64,000 bases of DNA from Galerina marginata (taxonomy: Eukaryota; Basidiomycota; Agaricomycetes; Agaricales; Galerinaceae), in assembly GCA_023014335.1 (NCBI GenBank), contig JAECYW010000011.1:1-64000 (forward strand), in the 5' to 3' direction. A program made the position numbers and the translations under genes. Below, in pieces: positions 36,617 through 47,293 of the stretch (positions are counted from its first letter, which is position 1; every line of letters begins with the position of its first letter). The notes below the pieces were generated by a model. The model saw only the letters and a list, made by a program, of their open reading frames with translations. It made no database searches and was not told the origin of the DNA.

Positions 36617-39600
36617 GTTACACCAACGTTTCCCTCAAAGACGTGATTCTAATCTACGCTTGCTCCGCGCTACGACGAGAATATAAATAAGTACCGACGT
36701 CAGTAAGGCGTTGGAACAACGAAGAGGAAAACCTCAAAAGAGGTATTTCACGTCATGCAAGTCAGCGTGTCTTTGTGCTGCCCAGTTTGAATCCCCTCAT
36801 CGAGCACCATCTGCATTAATTAAAATGCACGAAGTAAATAAATGACGGAAAACGACATGTAAAGGCAGGCCTGTGTCTCAGGCTGTATTCACGCAATAGA
36901 TCTCGACGAGGCGAAATTTATTTCTAAAATTGTTCGTAATACAGTAAGGGTGTAGTCAAAATGACATCCTACCATTTAATTGATCCTGAAGCGACAAGGA
37001 CCGCAGCCTGGTTTTATAATAAACTGCGGCACCTTTGCGATGTTAGTTCTGGCGATTCGAAGTCAGGAGTTCGCGTATTTCATTTCCTATTTGGCGACAC
37101 ACGGACCTGCGATGTAATCCTTATTGGCGGATGGAATGACGCTTCGCAAAAGATTTTCGTAGTAAGAAACAAGGCGTGAAGAAGACAATTGAAAGGTGGA
37201 AGTATCCAGAAATGTCGAAGCGACTACTCCATGTGGCTTTGTATCTTATGGGCCGTGAGTCGTAGAAGGATACTGAAAATCAATATGTGGCAATCTTTGA
37301 CTTCCGATGAGGACGAAGCAGCAATTGGACAATAGCACTCACAGTTCAAGCATGCAGTTCAGGCGCGGTTGTCAGGAGAGGGTCCAATACCCATAGCACG
37401 AACGAAGGAAATATTTCCCAAAGATGCCGCCTTCCCGGGAGGAGAATGATAAAATAGGTACTCAATGCGTTCCTCTGCTCATGCTCCGGAAGAATGACTG
37501 ATGGGATAGGTGCTATGGACCAGGAGCTTAAGTTTTCAAAGACGCAGGGATGTTCAGCAATTCCGTGCGGTACTGGCGAAATGGGAAGGAAATTAATGGC
37601 GACGAGGAAGGTTGAGAGAGATAAACACTTACCAAATCCAGCGACCACGGCAGAAGATGTTTCCTACACGAGGACGAAATCCATCGAATGCATCCTTGTC
37701 CCTCGTTAAGGTTCAATGCGGTTTCGTCGTGCTTCCTATCGTCCGAGTCTATCGAATGATGTAAGAATTCGGCACTATAAGGGCGCTGTTTTCCTTTCGC
37801 CAAAATGCAGGCCAGTCACCAAGAAGCAAGGCAGTAAGAAAGATAGAATACCTCAGGTATTGGACTCCTCAAGAACCGGTATTTTGAGAGCAGCCTTGGA
37901 TCTGCGGCGCGTTGTCGAAAATTTGGTCATACCCAGCCTGGAACCTTATATCGCCGGTGGTAAAGGTGTCGAACTACCTGTCCATCAACGGAGAACACAC
38001 GTGTAGTGTGAAGGTTTGCCGTGAGGCTTACTTATTTCCGCTTTTGCGCTCGCTAGAAGATCGTCTCCTTCGAAAGGACGGCATTCGTGCAAGCAAGAGG
38101 TTTAACTGAGGCAGTGATTGGGAAGGAAAGGAAGATGCTATAAAGCGCGACGGGTTTATTTAGCCGGCAAATTCGATCAACAAAAATTCGCTGTGTATTT
38201 ATGTTAGGGCCCCTTTGTTTTACGGTTGTTCGTATCACCCTTTTCGGAGGTGTCGACAAGAATGGCCTTTATGAACCAGGCCAGGGAAATAATCTAGATT
38301 TGCTCTCGTTATCATTTTCCGAAGGGGTTCCTGTCAATTTCTTGCAAAAAGAACACCCCGAACGGAACTCCAAATGTCATATATATACAGTCTCCAAGAG
38401 AGGGACGGGTACGGAGTGGCATCTTTTTTTAAAAGTCGCTCCACAGTGGGAAAGAGACCATGCCGTCGGTATGGGTGTACCCAAAAGGCCTTTATTTATT
38501 CGTCCGTAAATGATTCTCTGGGATTTTTTCTGCGTCCGCCAATAACCGCAGATAGTAAGCTTCCCCGGGACCCAAAAACACGGCAAAAAAAATCACGCGC
38601 AGCATAATTTCAGTCCGATTGGGTTGCGCATGTTGGTACCATGGTTCTGAAACGGTATTTACTCATCCCTGACCACATAAAATTCTCTTCCTTTGAGGCC
38701 CCGATGTGGCCTTATCACTCGGACTTCGAATCTCGGAAATGAAGAACACATAATGTGAAGAACAACGCATCAACCCGACTAAATTGGCCCTTCGGGAGCG
38801 TTTGATCGATGTGTTAAAATCAAAGGCACCACCTTCCACAAATTTAATATACGTATATATATTTTTCTTTTTGATCAACTTTTGATACTCGTCTGCTTGA
38901 TGGCACCGTACATACCTCAGTTGACAACTCGCAGAAATGGTCGTTTCCCAACTCACTTTTCCCACCGGCATCTAAATGCGTCTCTGCCGAGTCACGTTTT
39001 TACTTAATTTAGGTAGCGTTTAGCGCCAGCAGAATGTCGGCTCCTTCATTCAGAAGAACCACCGTGACTGAGCTGGGTTGGCTGCTTTCAAGTCATTTCA
39101 TTTCATAGCACATGTGAAAGCTCTTTGGTGACAAATTTTGAGACTCGTGCTGGGGCCGTTCCTATATGCAGTCTAGGATATTCAAAAGCACGATTTCGAA
39201 ATCCTAATCGTCATCGGAAATGCTCTTATGTGACAAATGAAGCTCAAGGGCTGCCGTTTGGCAATGCAGCCATCACTTGCCTGTGTAGTACGTTGTCTAT
39301 TGACCCCGCCCTCCCATACCAATTTGGAAACATTTTGGGCCTGGGGTTGTAAGCGTCTTACATTTATCACATATCTGTATCTCGCAACGCGACATCCGAT
39401 TACGAGAGTCGGGAACAAGGTGTCGTGCTGGCCCCGAAGCCGTGCGGACATAAAGCACCATGGCTATCGCCGTTCGTTTCACCGCTTACTTCGCCAATGA
39501 TCTCCTGACTCCGGCAACCAAATAAGTTTGTCCGATTTTCCTCAACGTACTCATATTACAATATCACTATCTCCATGAGGACATCTTCGCCACCATAAAA

Positions 39601-39971
39601 ATTCAACGTGGACTTTTCAGCCGGACTTGCCGAAATATTTCCCGAATCAAAAGGTTATTGAACTTCCTCTTTGGATACGAAATTTTTGAGAGCTTCTTTC
39701 AGTCCATGAGTTGAGGTAGGTCAACTTATTGGTGACTTAAGTTCCGGGATCGAAGTTAAAGCACCAATCGTTTCACCCTTCTCCTTATAGGAACCATGGT
39801 CAATCGCACCGGTAGTAATTTCATTCAAAACGACGACAACTTTCCTCTGCCCTTCCGTCAACAGTTCGCAGCAAACCCACCCTGCTTTGGCCCACCTCCC
39901 GGTTCCTATCGCTCATTTTTCGATTTGAAAGCGAGCGTCACTCACGACGATATCAAGACGCCACCATCATT
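36617..39971. other. Gene-poor stretch, about 3.4 kb
   Basis: Frames of 60-110 codons occur on both strands (for example 37528-37803 minus, 38201-38509 plus and 38663-38971 minus), but none has a domain or a splice-consistent chain. Short AT-rich patches include the TA-rich run near 38846-38860. The last 200 bp should be the promoter of the DUF6593-like gene; an upstream ATG at 39796 opens a 76-codon frame that overlaps the gene start in another frame. Confidence 0.35.
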
Positions 39972-40684
39972 ATGGCGACCAAGTTCGGGCTACCATATTT
40001 TCTCGAGGATAAAACTGGCCGCTTGACTGGTTCCGAGTTTGTGGATCTACACGATCGCATGAAACTGGTCTACCGGTGCAAAGTACGAGATGCAACCGAG
40101 GAAATCTACGAAATCTACGACATTACGGCTGGCACCTACAACTCCTTTCATCTTCCAGTAGCTACCCTTACGTTCGGCGCCAATCACGCATTGGGCACTA
40201 TTTCTTTTGGGACATCTGAGTCGTCGACCCCAATGTCGAGGTACCTCTCCCAGGTGAACATCTTTGCAGGGTAAGTGCTTAGTTTTTCGTTAAATTTAAG
40301 CTTAATTGCCTTCGCGCAGGTCAAAACTGAGGCGCTTCTTCGCGTCTGACACAAACGAATATCGATGGGGTTATAAATTGGCAGACGGTAACGAGTGGAC
40401 GGTATATTCTTTCTTCTATGTGGGCCTTCCGGCATACTCACGACATCAATAGTGCACGAATTGTAGTGGACGCGTTGTGGCACACTATAACCTCAAGAAT
40501 GCAGGAGAACCTCCCTATTTCGGTTCGTCTGGGTGTATGCTGACTGTAGAGGAGGATTTCGGACACCTTGCAAGTGGTATGTGGAATTTCGATTGGTCTT
40601 GACCAGAAGTGACAGGTTCATTGAACTCTAGAAATGCTTGCGACGGTTATGATCATGAGGCATATCGTCGCATATGACCTATGA
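39972..40684 (+). CDS. DUF6593-like protein, 4 exons
   Basis: Exons 39972-40270, 40320-40401, 40453-40576 and 40632-40684 join in frame to 185 aa; introns are 49-55 nt. The pattern is a compact beta-rich domain: DRMKLVYRCKVRDA, YEIYDITAGTYNSF, then SKLRRFFASDTNEYRWGYKL, the typical 'modified tip, then D-x-x-E-Y-x-W' strand of the DUF6593 family, followed by NEWTCTNCSGRVVAHY and the closing helix LASEMLATVMIMRHIVAYDL. Family knowledge: expanded in Agaricomycetes, with a tubby/phospholipid-scramblase-like fold reported for relatives; function unknown. The start ATG has an A-rich context (CCATCATTATGG). The family name rests on pattern memory. Confidence 0.75.
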
Positions 40685-41376
40685 TATACATGACCAAGGG
40701 TGCATTCAGTGAGTTCTTTTAAGGGAAATTTTGGTCCCGTTAAAACCTTGATTAGAAAGTTCCGCCCAATTAGTACTGCGTCGTGGGTGGAATCCTGAGA
40801 TAAAGGAATGATTATGGGCGGCGTCGACAGCCGGAGAACGTAGGCACAAGCCTGTAGGTTCTTAGCGGAGAAAGGAAGGTACAACTTACATGTCAGGTTT
40901 CGAAAATACTATTATACAAGCTTTTATAATTTAATAACGGTAGCAGATTGGATATTGTAAACGAAAGACGTCGACCGCTTTATCCACTAGTAAGTAAATG
41001 GCCCGTATACAGGTTCCAGGTCGAATGATCAGAGGACAAATTGCATTAGTGGTCGCGAAAAACATTAAGGTTAAAAAAGGTATTCTGAGTGCGTCGCCAT
41101 CGACTGAAGGGGGTATCTACACAGCCCGATACAGGAAAAATTCCTTGAGTTGAAGCATGGTGGGAGGTTACCTTACGGTTGAACTAAAACAGGAGAGAAC
41201 CGGGAATCTGTAAACGATAGTCGAGGCCTTTAGAGGCGACCAAGGGAAGGTATAATATATATTACAGCAAGATTTACAAGTCTGTATCAGCGATAAGCAT
41301 CACAAACGAAATTAGAGCACAAAAAGTACAATACAGCAAAATCGAACACCGGCCAAACAATCCCAACCTATACTCC
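40685..41376. other. Convergent intergenic region
   Basis: About 690 bp between the stop codons of the DUF6593-like gene (plus) and the J-domain gene (minus). It is AT-rich. No gene or repeat was recognised. Confidence 0.4.
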
Positions 41377-42928
41377 CTACCAAGATTTCTTCTGCTTCGC
41401 TTTGTTCCTCTGGATCTGCTTCTTCCTCTGGTTCCTCGTCTGTTTCTTTGGCTCCGTAGTGGTCTGCGCCTGTGATTGAACGTGGGTTTGACCTGGCGGT
41501 CTCCTCGCGCGCGCGGCGCGACCGCCCATGCGCTTGATGTATCTGCGGTAGAAACTATCTTGATCCTGCTGTTGTCCACCGGCACCAGGAGTTTGATCAT
41601 TAGAGTAATGCCGCATGTAGACGTGTTTTAAGAACCGGGGGTCGCCGCGCAATAGTACTTCGACAACGTGCTAAATGGGTAAGGCGGGCGGGTCAGTATC
41701 ACCGGAGAGTACAAGAAATAGTCGCGTTCGCACCCGAACGATTTCTTTATATTGTTCCTGGTAGACTTGGTGTATCTTCCGGTTTTCCTTAGCGAGTTTC
41801 CTACATAATGAAGTAAACCATAAGGACGTGAATCATAAGATGTATCTATTCTGACGACGATTTTAGTACGTACCGTTGAACTTCAGGATACCCCTCAAAC
41901 CCGGGTGGCGCCTGATAAGGATTCATCCACTCGAACGTCTTGAGAGTGTCAAAGCTTAACCAGTACTCATAGAAATCCTGCGCGTAATGGTCTGCATCCG
42001 GGTCGTCTTCTGGGCACCATGCGGAGTTGCCACAGCCAAAGTCGGGGATTTCGCAAGTAAAGTCGTCCGCCCATTTCATCTCATCGTAAGCGATGCACTC
42101 GAATAGATTTCGTAGGAGGGTGTATAGGCTCTGTTGGAACAGGGGAAAATGAAAGTTTCAGCGACCATTATGAGCTAATTGATACCCAAAGTACCTGATC
42201 CACGCCATTTTCACTCCAAGACGCTTTCTCCACCGCAATACTGACATACTCGTAGATATCTCTCCCAGAGATTCCGCGTGGACGTTCCAAGTGCGCGTTA
42301 CGCACGATGTAGTCTTCGGGAATAAACCTTAATAATGGATCGCTCGTTGTCTTTGAGCCCCAGGCGAAGGAGAAGAGCCACTCGAACCACCCGCTTGACG
42401 GCGGTCGAGCGGTGCCCCATTGCCAATTCCCTGGCATCGACTCGGGTCCGGAGTCGGTCGGGTTGGGACATTTGGGTATATCTGGTGGGGAAGGGTTCGC
42501 TTTTTCGTAGTCGTATATTGATCGACTCTGGGTTGATTCAGCGAAACGTGAATTCTGAGAGTAACAAAAAAACCTCACCGTTGGATCTGACAGGGTCTAG
42601 CAACAGACAGCCGCGAATTAGCAGACAACTTGAGGCGTAAAAATCACACTACTAACCTCATATGCTTCCTGAACCCTCGCAAACTTTTTCGTCGCACTCT
42701 CCATGTCGTGGATATTCTTGTCCGGATGAGTTTCCAGTGCGCGTTGCCGGTATGCTCGCTATCGAGTTATAGACGCCCGTCATCAATGAAAATACTGATT
42801 GTGTGATCCTAGATAACACGCACCTTGATCTCATCGTCTGAAGCCTCTTCTGAGACGCCTAAAACCGCGTACAAGTCTAAACTGTCGAAATCCAGACTGG
42901 GTTTTAGAGTCGACTCTGCCGCACCCAT
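41377..42928 (-). CDS. J-domain protein related to Jjj1/DNAJC21
   Basis: Exons 42824-42928, 42657-42758, 42579-42596, 42195-42527, 41874-42130, 41734-41800 and 41377-41670 join in frame to 391 aa. One exon is only 18 nt. The J domain covers about 17-75 ([20 protein letters not shown]) with an intact HPD at 46-48 (ETHPDKN). The middle matches the Jjj1/DNAJC21 pattern ([20 protein letters not shown], then [20 protein letters not shown] and LLRGDPRF). The C-terminus is basic and glutamine-rich ([17 protein letters not shown]). Family knowledge: Jjj1 stimulates Hsp70 on cytosolic pre-60S ribosomes. The C2H2 fingers of yeast Jjj1 are absent, so this is a shorter relative and orthology is not certain. 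Confidence 0.85.
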
Positions 42929-43497
42929 AACTCGTGTTTCTGACTGAGGATGGCTAAGACCCGGAAATTTTCGTGTTCAATGCGAAATAGGAACCTGATA
43001 CTAGAGAAAAAATGATGATTAGATGGAGGTTATGCTGCTGGCATTAGAAAACTGGGGCAAAAGGAGTGAGGGACAAAGCAAAATGCGTCCTCCGAAGATG
43101 GAAGGCGGGCACGCACGTGAGGACCCTTGTGAGAAAGTCGCGTCGAGACCCGCCCAGGCACATCCGCTGCCTTACCTACTCGACATGACTACATCCCAAC
43201 ATCCCAGGCTCAGTGAGGTGGGTCAATGCATGAACGCTGAGCGCTAAGCGCTTGCAATTGAGCACTTAGGGTGCGATTTAATGCAGCGTTGTCGTGCTGG
43301 TGTCTCCGCATGTGGTCCTCGAACTTCTGAATTTACTCGAGTATAAGCTCACTGTCAACTGAAGTTCCTGAACGCTGGCCTTTTTCTTGAAGCTGGCTCT
43401 TGCTGTGTTTTTGACCTGTCGTTCAATGCCAATGTACGCATTGTGATTTGGACGAAATAAAATTGAAATAAAGTCGTTTTGAAAAAAATCCGCATAC
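42929..43497. other. Intergenic
   Basis: About 570 bp: the promoter of the J-domain gene and the 3' flank of the F-box-like gene. An AT-rich run with AATAAAATTG near 43457 could serve polyadenylation on the plus strand. No gene was recognised. Confidence 0.4.
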
Positions 43498-44754
43498 TCA
43501 TTGTATGTAGAGTAAACCTTCCGGTCCGTAGGTCAAATCGTAGGTAATCCGAACCCCTCGCTCCGAAGTTGCCCGGAGGGTTGACCGGACATCTACTGCC
43601 ACTTGGTTAATTGAGCAGCGTATGCACGAGTCTTCCTCGACGCAGTCTTGGGGGGAGTGCTCCGACTCCCAGGCGGCGTAGTCGAATAAAAGGCGTATTT
43701 CCTTAAGCCCGGAAAAAGCAGGGTCCTGAAGTATTCTGTCAGAATGCTCCCAAAGCATCCTGTCTGTATCGATTGAATCCCGTGTTAACCTTTGGGTGTA
43801 GTATTCCATACCGACGAGCTCGAGAATCTCTATGGTTCTCACGAGTGACTCGATAATTTCGAGAAGGATAGGTCGAATTTGGACGCGGGAATATGGCCTA
43901 GTACCGTATGCAGAAAGTGTCTGAAGCTTGGGTAGCTTCATTGGGCTGAGTTTCCGTAGAACTTGAAAAGATATGCGTAAATAAGACGCTTGATTAAGAA
44001 CCTGGCAATAGTACTCACTACCTGCTGACACGATAATCTTTCGAAGTTTCTGTGAACCTGAGCCAATAACGAAGTCCCCGAGCCTTTCCAGCTGGGGCAC
44101 CGGTTTTCCATCGAACATCAGACCAAATGTCTCAAGATTGGTGAGATGAAATGTCCCCTCCACGAACGGTGCCGCCTTGTCGAATTCAAGCTTCTCGATT
44201 ATTAGCGTAGTGAGCTGCAACAGCTTCAGGATCGTGTTCATGAAACCGATTGGGAGGTTCCGCAACGAGCTCAGAGTCAGAGTCGTTATTGAGGGTTGAC
44301 ACCAAAATGGGGTGACGAGATTTTGACGGCCCTCGATCAGAATCCGCCGCCAGTCGTCTAGGGGGTTCCTTCCAGTGTAGTTGAAGTGTAGCGCCTCTAA
44401 ACCAGGGAGTAAAGCGAGGGTAGAGTTGAGGTCTGCGAATTTACAAATTGCAGGCACATCGAAGCCGACGTCAATGGAGGTGTGAGGGTTGCTGACGATA
44501 TTCGCGAAGAAGAGCCTTCGAATATGGGATTTTATAGTAGGCGAGCGATCCAGAATTGCGCAGAAAGCGACCCAATCTTGTGGCCTGGCCCAATTGAAGT
44601 TGATGATGCGGAATATGTATGATTGCGCTGGGTGGAGGAAGCAACGAGCGGACAAGGCAACCGGGAAGAGTATTTTTTTGTCTCCCAAGCTGCTTATTTC
44701 GTCCACGATTTGGTCAATGATCTCTTGAGGGAATATGAGCTCGGAGTCCGACAT
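43498..44754 (-). CDS. F-box-like/LRR protein, 418 aa
   Basis: One uninterrupted frame from ATG 44754. The N-terminus (FPQEIIDQIVDEISSLGDKK, then LFPVALSARCFLHPAQSYIF) is a typical Agaricomycete F-box-like domain, followed by degenerate leucine-rich repeats (LLPGLEALHF, ITTLTLSSLRNLP, LTTLIIEKLEF, LKEIRLLF). Predicted SCF adaptor with unknown substrate. A stretch at about 43963-44022 has GT-AG ends in frame (GTAGTG or GTGAGT donor, TTTTCAAG acceptor; 60 or 57 nt). If spliced it removes about 19-20 residues that look unlike the flanks (YYCQVLNQASYLRISF), so a hidden in-frame intron is likely. Family members often have such introns. Confidence 0.8.
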   Translation of the reverse strand: MSDSELIFPQEIIDQIVDEISSLGDKKILFPVALSARCFLHPAQSYIFRIINFNWARPQDWVAFCAILDRSPTIKSHIRRLFFANIVSNPHTSIDVGFDVPAICKFADLNSTLALLPGLEALHFNYTGRNPLDDWRRILIEGRQNLVTPFWCQPSITTLTLSSLRNLPIGFMNTILKLLQLTTLIIEKLEFDKAAPFVEGTFHLTNLETFGLMFDGKPVPQLERLGDFVIGSGSQKLRKIIVSAGSEYYCQVLNQASYLRISFQVLRKLSPMKLPKLQTLSAYGTRPYSRVQIRPILLEIIESLVRTIEILELVGMEYYTQRLTRDSIDTDRMLWEHSDRILQDPAFSGLKEIRLLFDYAAWESEHSPQDCVEEDSCIRCSINQVAVDVRSTLRATSERGVRITYDLTYGPEGLLYIQ

Positions 44755-45576
44755 GGCTGGTGTTCAATGCATATGTTGTCTGAGGTGATGATTAGAGACA
44801 ACAAAGGAAATATCGAAAATTACCCGTCCAGTGACTCAATTTCCGCTTCAGTCGGTGCCGACTCCCGAGGCCTATGAAACCGCTCCTCACATCTCTGCTA
44901 CAACGGTCTGCCTATAAGCAAAGCCGCAAATGTGCGTGGTACTATAGGGTGAAACAAATTCAAAGGAGAAACAAAGAAACCTCTGGATTGCGACAATTTC
45001 AAACTTCAAAGTCTTTGTTCGGTATATTAAATTAATTTATTGCCTATCGAGATGCCGACCTAGAGCCATTGGCCTATAGCTAGGGGGGGGGGGGGGGAAG
45101 GCAGTATCCATCCATATGGAAATTAGTAGCCAATCTTCTCGACTTTTCCAATTTTGTCGGAGATATCGTAAGCACTTCGAGAAGTTGAAGAAGGGATGTG
45201 GAACGCTGGAAGTAGGTATGACAGAAATCCTGACCAAAAATGATCACCCGTCACGGTAATTTTGGCGCCAGCGCCCATAATCAAAACCAAGGCCCGGTCT
45301 AACGAACCCATTTAGACACAAATGGTCTTCGAGCTGGTGTGTGAGTCCTGACAGGAAATTCATTATATTTGCCCGTTTGAATATCACGATCTAGCCACGA
45401 GGCGACTTGTGTTGGCTCTGCGGTCCGAGCCAGTTTCCAGTTATCCTCGTCAACTTTCGTTTTTGACTATGCCATTTAAATACAACTGTATCTATCTCTA
45501 AGAATAATGTATTATTGTAAATGAAGAGCTTCAGGTACGCGTAAAATGGTCGTCATTATTAATTAAAACATCCCGA
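44755..45576. other. Intergenic with a long G tract
   Basis: About 820 bp: the promoter of the F-box-like gene and the 3' flank of the next minus-strand gene. It contains a run of 15 G at 45083-45097. No gene was recognised. Confidence 0.4.
45083..45097. repeat. G15 homopolymer
   Basis: Fifteen consecutive G residues on the plus strand; a shorter G run occurs at about 46702-46710. It is likely to vary in length and to be error-prone in sequencing. Confidence 0.9.
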
Positions 45577-46368
45577 TCAACATCTTCTCCGGTAATCCAC
45601 CACTCTTCCGTCATCGAACGACGGCGGGATATATTTTGGGATGAAATGAGACCCTAGAACTAATCGGTTTGGGGTTGCATATTCTTCTGGACGTGGTTTA
45701 CTCTTTCTCTTGAACAAGGTCTCCATTTGAGCTGGTCGAGTCATCAGTGTTACGAAAACGAGGTTCGGGCAAGGAGGATTGGACGAACTGAATAGCTTCG
45801 GACCATCCTCGTGATATGACTCCCTTCTCCTCTTCTTCAGCTTATTTCTGGGGGTCAATACGACAATTGGGGCGTAAGTTTCTACAGACAATGTTTGCGT
45901 TGACTCGGTAAATGGGGCGGACGAAGCCGGTGAGTATATTTTCGGTGGGTATGGAACCGGGACATGAGGAATGGGTTCTGGAGGCAACGGCGGCGAAGTG
46001 AGGGGAGAGGATTGCTGCGGGTAGTGGGTAGACAGGCGAGCATGCAAAGACGGGCGCCGCTTGAAGGTAATATCCGGTGCAGAGGCAGAATGTCGGTGGT
46101 GATATCGGAATGTGTCTCCTGGAATGTTTGTCCAAGGAAAGGCTTCATCCACGAACGTTTCATTTCCGTCGAGCGAGAGTGGCCGAGGCGAAAGTGAAGA
46201 AGAGAGTCGTGGCTCGAAGGCGGTTGAGATTTTATGAGGCGGTGCGGAGGAGGGGACGATGCTATCCATTGATCTTCGTGGTAGAGTTATTGGCTCGGAT
46301 ATATGAAGAGGAATGCGTGGCCTCCGTCTAAGCTGATTGCGAGGGCGACTGGGGTTTGAGGAATACAT
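45577..46368 (-). CDS. Disordered protein of unknown function, 263 aa
   Basis: A single ATG-to-stop frame. The composition is rich in S, P and R (PSRPRNQLRRRPRIPLHISE, SSPLTSPPLPPEPIPHVPVP), with a basic motif KLKKRRRE at about 180 that could be a nuclear signal. There is a more structured-looking end with LFKRKSKPRPEEYATPNRLV and SHFIPKYIPPSFDDGRVVDY. I recognise no domain. The length, even codon text and ATG start favour a real gene, probably for a conserved but uncharacterised fungal protein. No obvious intron. Confidence 0.6.
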   Translation of the reverse strand: MYSSNPSRPRNQLRRRPRIPLHISEPITLPRRSMDSIVPSSAPPHKISTAFEPRLSSSLSPRPLSLDGNETFVDEAFPWTNIPGDTFRYHHRHSASAPDITFKRRPSLHARLSTHYPQQSSPLTSPPLPPEPIPHVPVPYPPKIYSPASSAPFTESTQTLSVETYAPIVVLTPRNKLKKRRRESYHEDGPKLFSSSNPPCPNLVFVTLMTRPAQMETLFKRKSKPRPEEYATPNRLVLGSHFIPKYIPPSFDDGRVVDYRRRC

Positions 46369-46748
46369 TTTCGTCTAGCAAAGTCGCCGTTCATGACTTT
46401 AGAAACAAGTCCAAGCCAGCAAGCGGCATAATGTGGTTGATGTGGATGACTCGAGGAGATGGTTCAAGTTGGACAGTCGTGGACGTGATCAGGTGCCCAT
46501 TTATATGACGTTAGGTGGCTTCTCTTGCAATTCCGTAATGAGGTTCTTCGGCTGGCATTTGTCGCGTGGTCAGGAAGCCGAATTTCGACTGCAGGTCATA
46601 AAATCGGTGATAAGAACTTTTGGTAAGCCCAATATACTTTTCTACGGGCTTTGAGCGGTACGCGCAGAAATTTAGATGAAAAGGGCGAACTTGGGAGGGA
46701 TGGGGGGGGGCTTACTATCATAAATTATAGCATGTTTCGCTCTAGGTT
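46369..46748. other. Intergenic
   Basis: About 380 bp, the promoter side of the disordered-protein gene. A 73-codon plus frame at 46433-46654 shows no domain. A 9-G run lies near 46702. Confidence 0.35.
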
Positions 46749-46970
46749 TTATTTGCCAAGGTAAGAGGAAGTTGACAGCCTGAATTCAAGTGGCGTCTTC
46801 TCAACGTCTTCTAATGCATGGGATTCGGACACGACTCGTTTTGAATAAATGACGGAACGCACGATGTAATCAGTGAGCCCTAAGAAATAATCCTCCTTCA
46901 GCGCTTGAATTTGGTCCGTGTGGCAGTTAGTGCAGGCGAAAGAGAATTCGCGATGAGATTTGTAACTCGA
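46749..46970 (-). CDS. Small CxxC protein exon, 5' end not found
   Basis: The frame encodes a compact, protein-like segment: SHREFSFACTNCHTDQ, ALKEDYFLGLTDYIVRSVIY, KRVVSESHALEDVEKTPLEF. The CTNC pair suggests half of a metal site. I recall similar short proteins in other Agaricomycetes but cannot name the family. No in-frame ATG precedes it, and a possible acceptor (CTCGAG) sits near 46969, so a first exon lies further upstream. Function unknown; partial model. Confidence 0.4.
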   Translation of the reverse strand, partial: SSYKSHREFSFACTNCHTDQIQALKEDYFLGLTDYIVRSVIYSKRVVSESHALEDVEKTPLEFRLSTSSYLGK

Positions 46971-47293
46971 GTGTATGGTGGTCAATGGTGGTCGTCAGTT
47001 TGTCGTCAGTTGGAAAGGGCGATGTTGTTTGTTTTCGGCTTCTCGGACAAACAAGCGGGTTGAGACCGCGGTCCGCCTGCCACTGGTCTCTTTCTTCTCG
47101 ACTCATCATCATCTACAAGACTACAACGAAGCCGCTTGTGCCAAAATAGGCCAGCTGGCGGCCTACGCCCATAGTGGTACTCGTTTAGCAGAACTTCAAC
47201 AGAACTTTAGGCCATAACTTTGCATCAGGTATGTGTTTTGTCATTTGTGATCAGAATCGTTGTGATTTTACCTAGTCTGATAATTCATTGTAG

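Noticed and set aside
36617..39971. Possible decayed transposon
   Set aside because: No inverted or direct terminal repeats and no transposase or reverse transcriptase motif could be found by eye.
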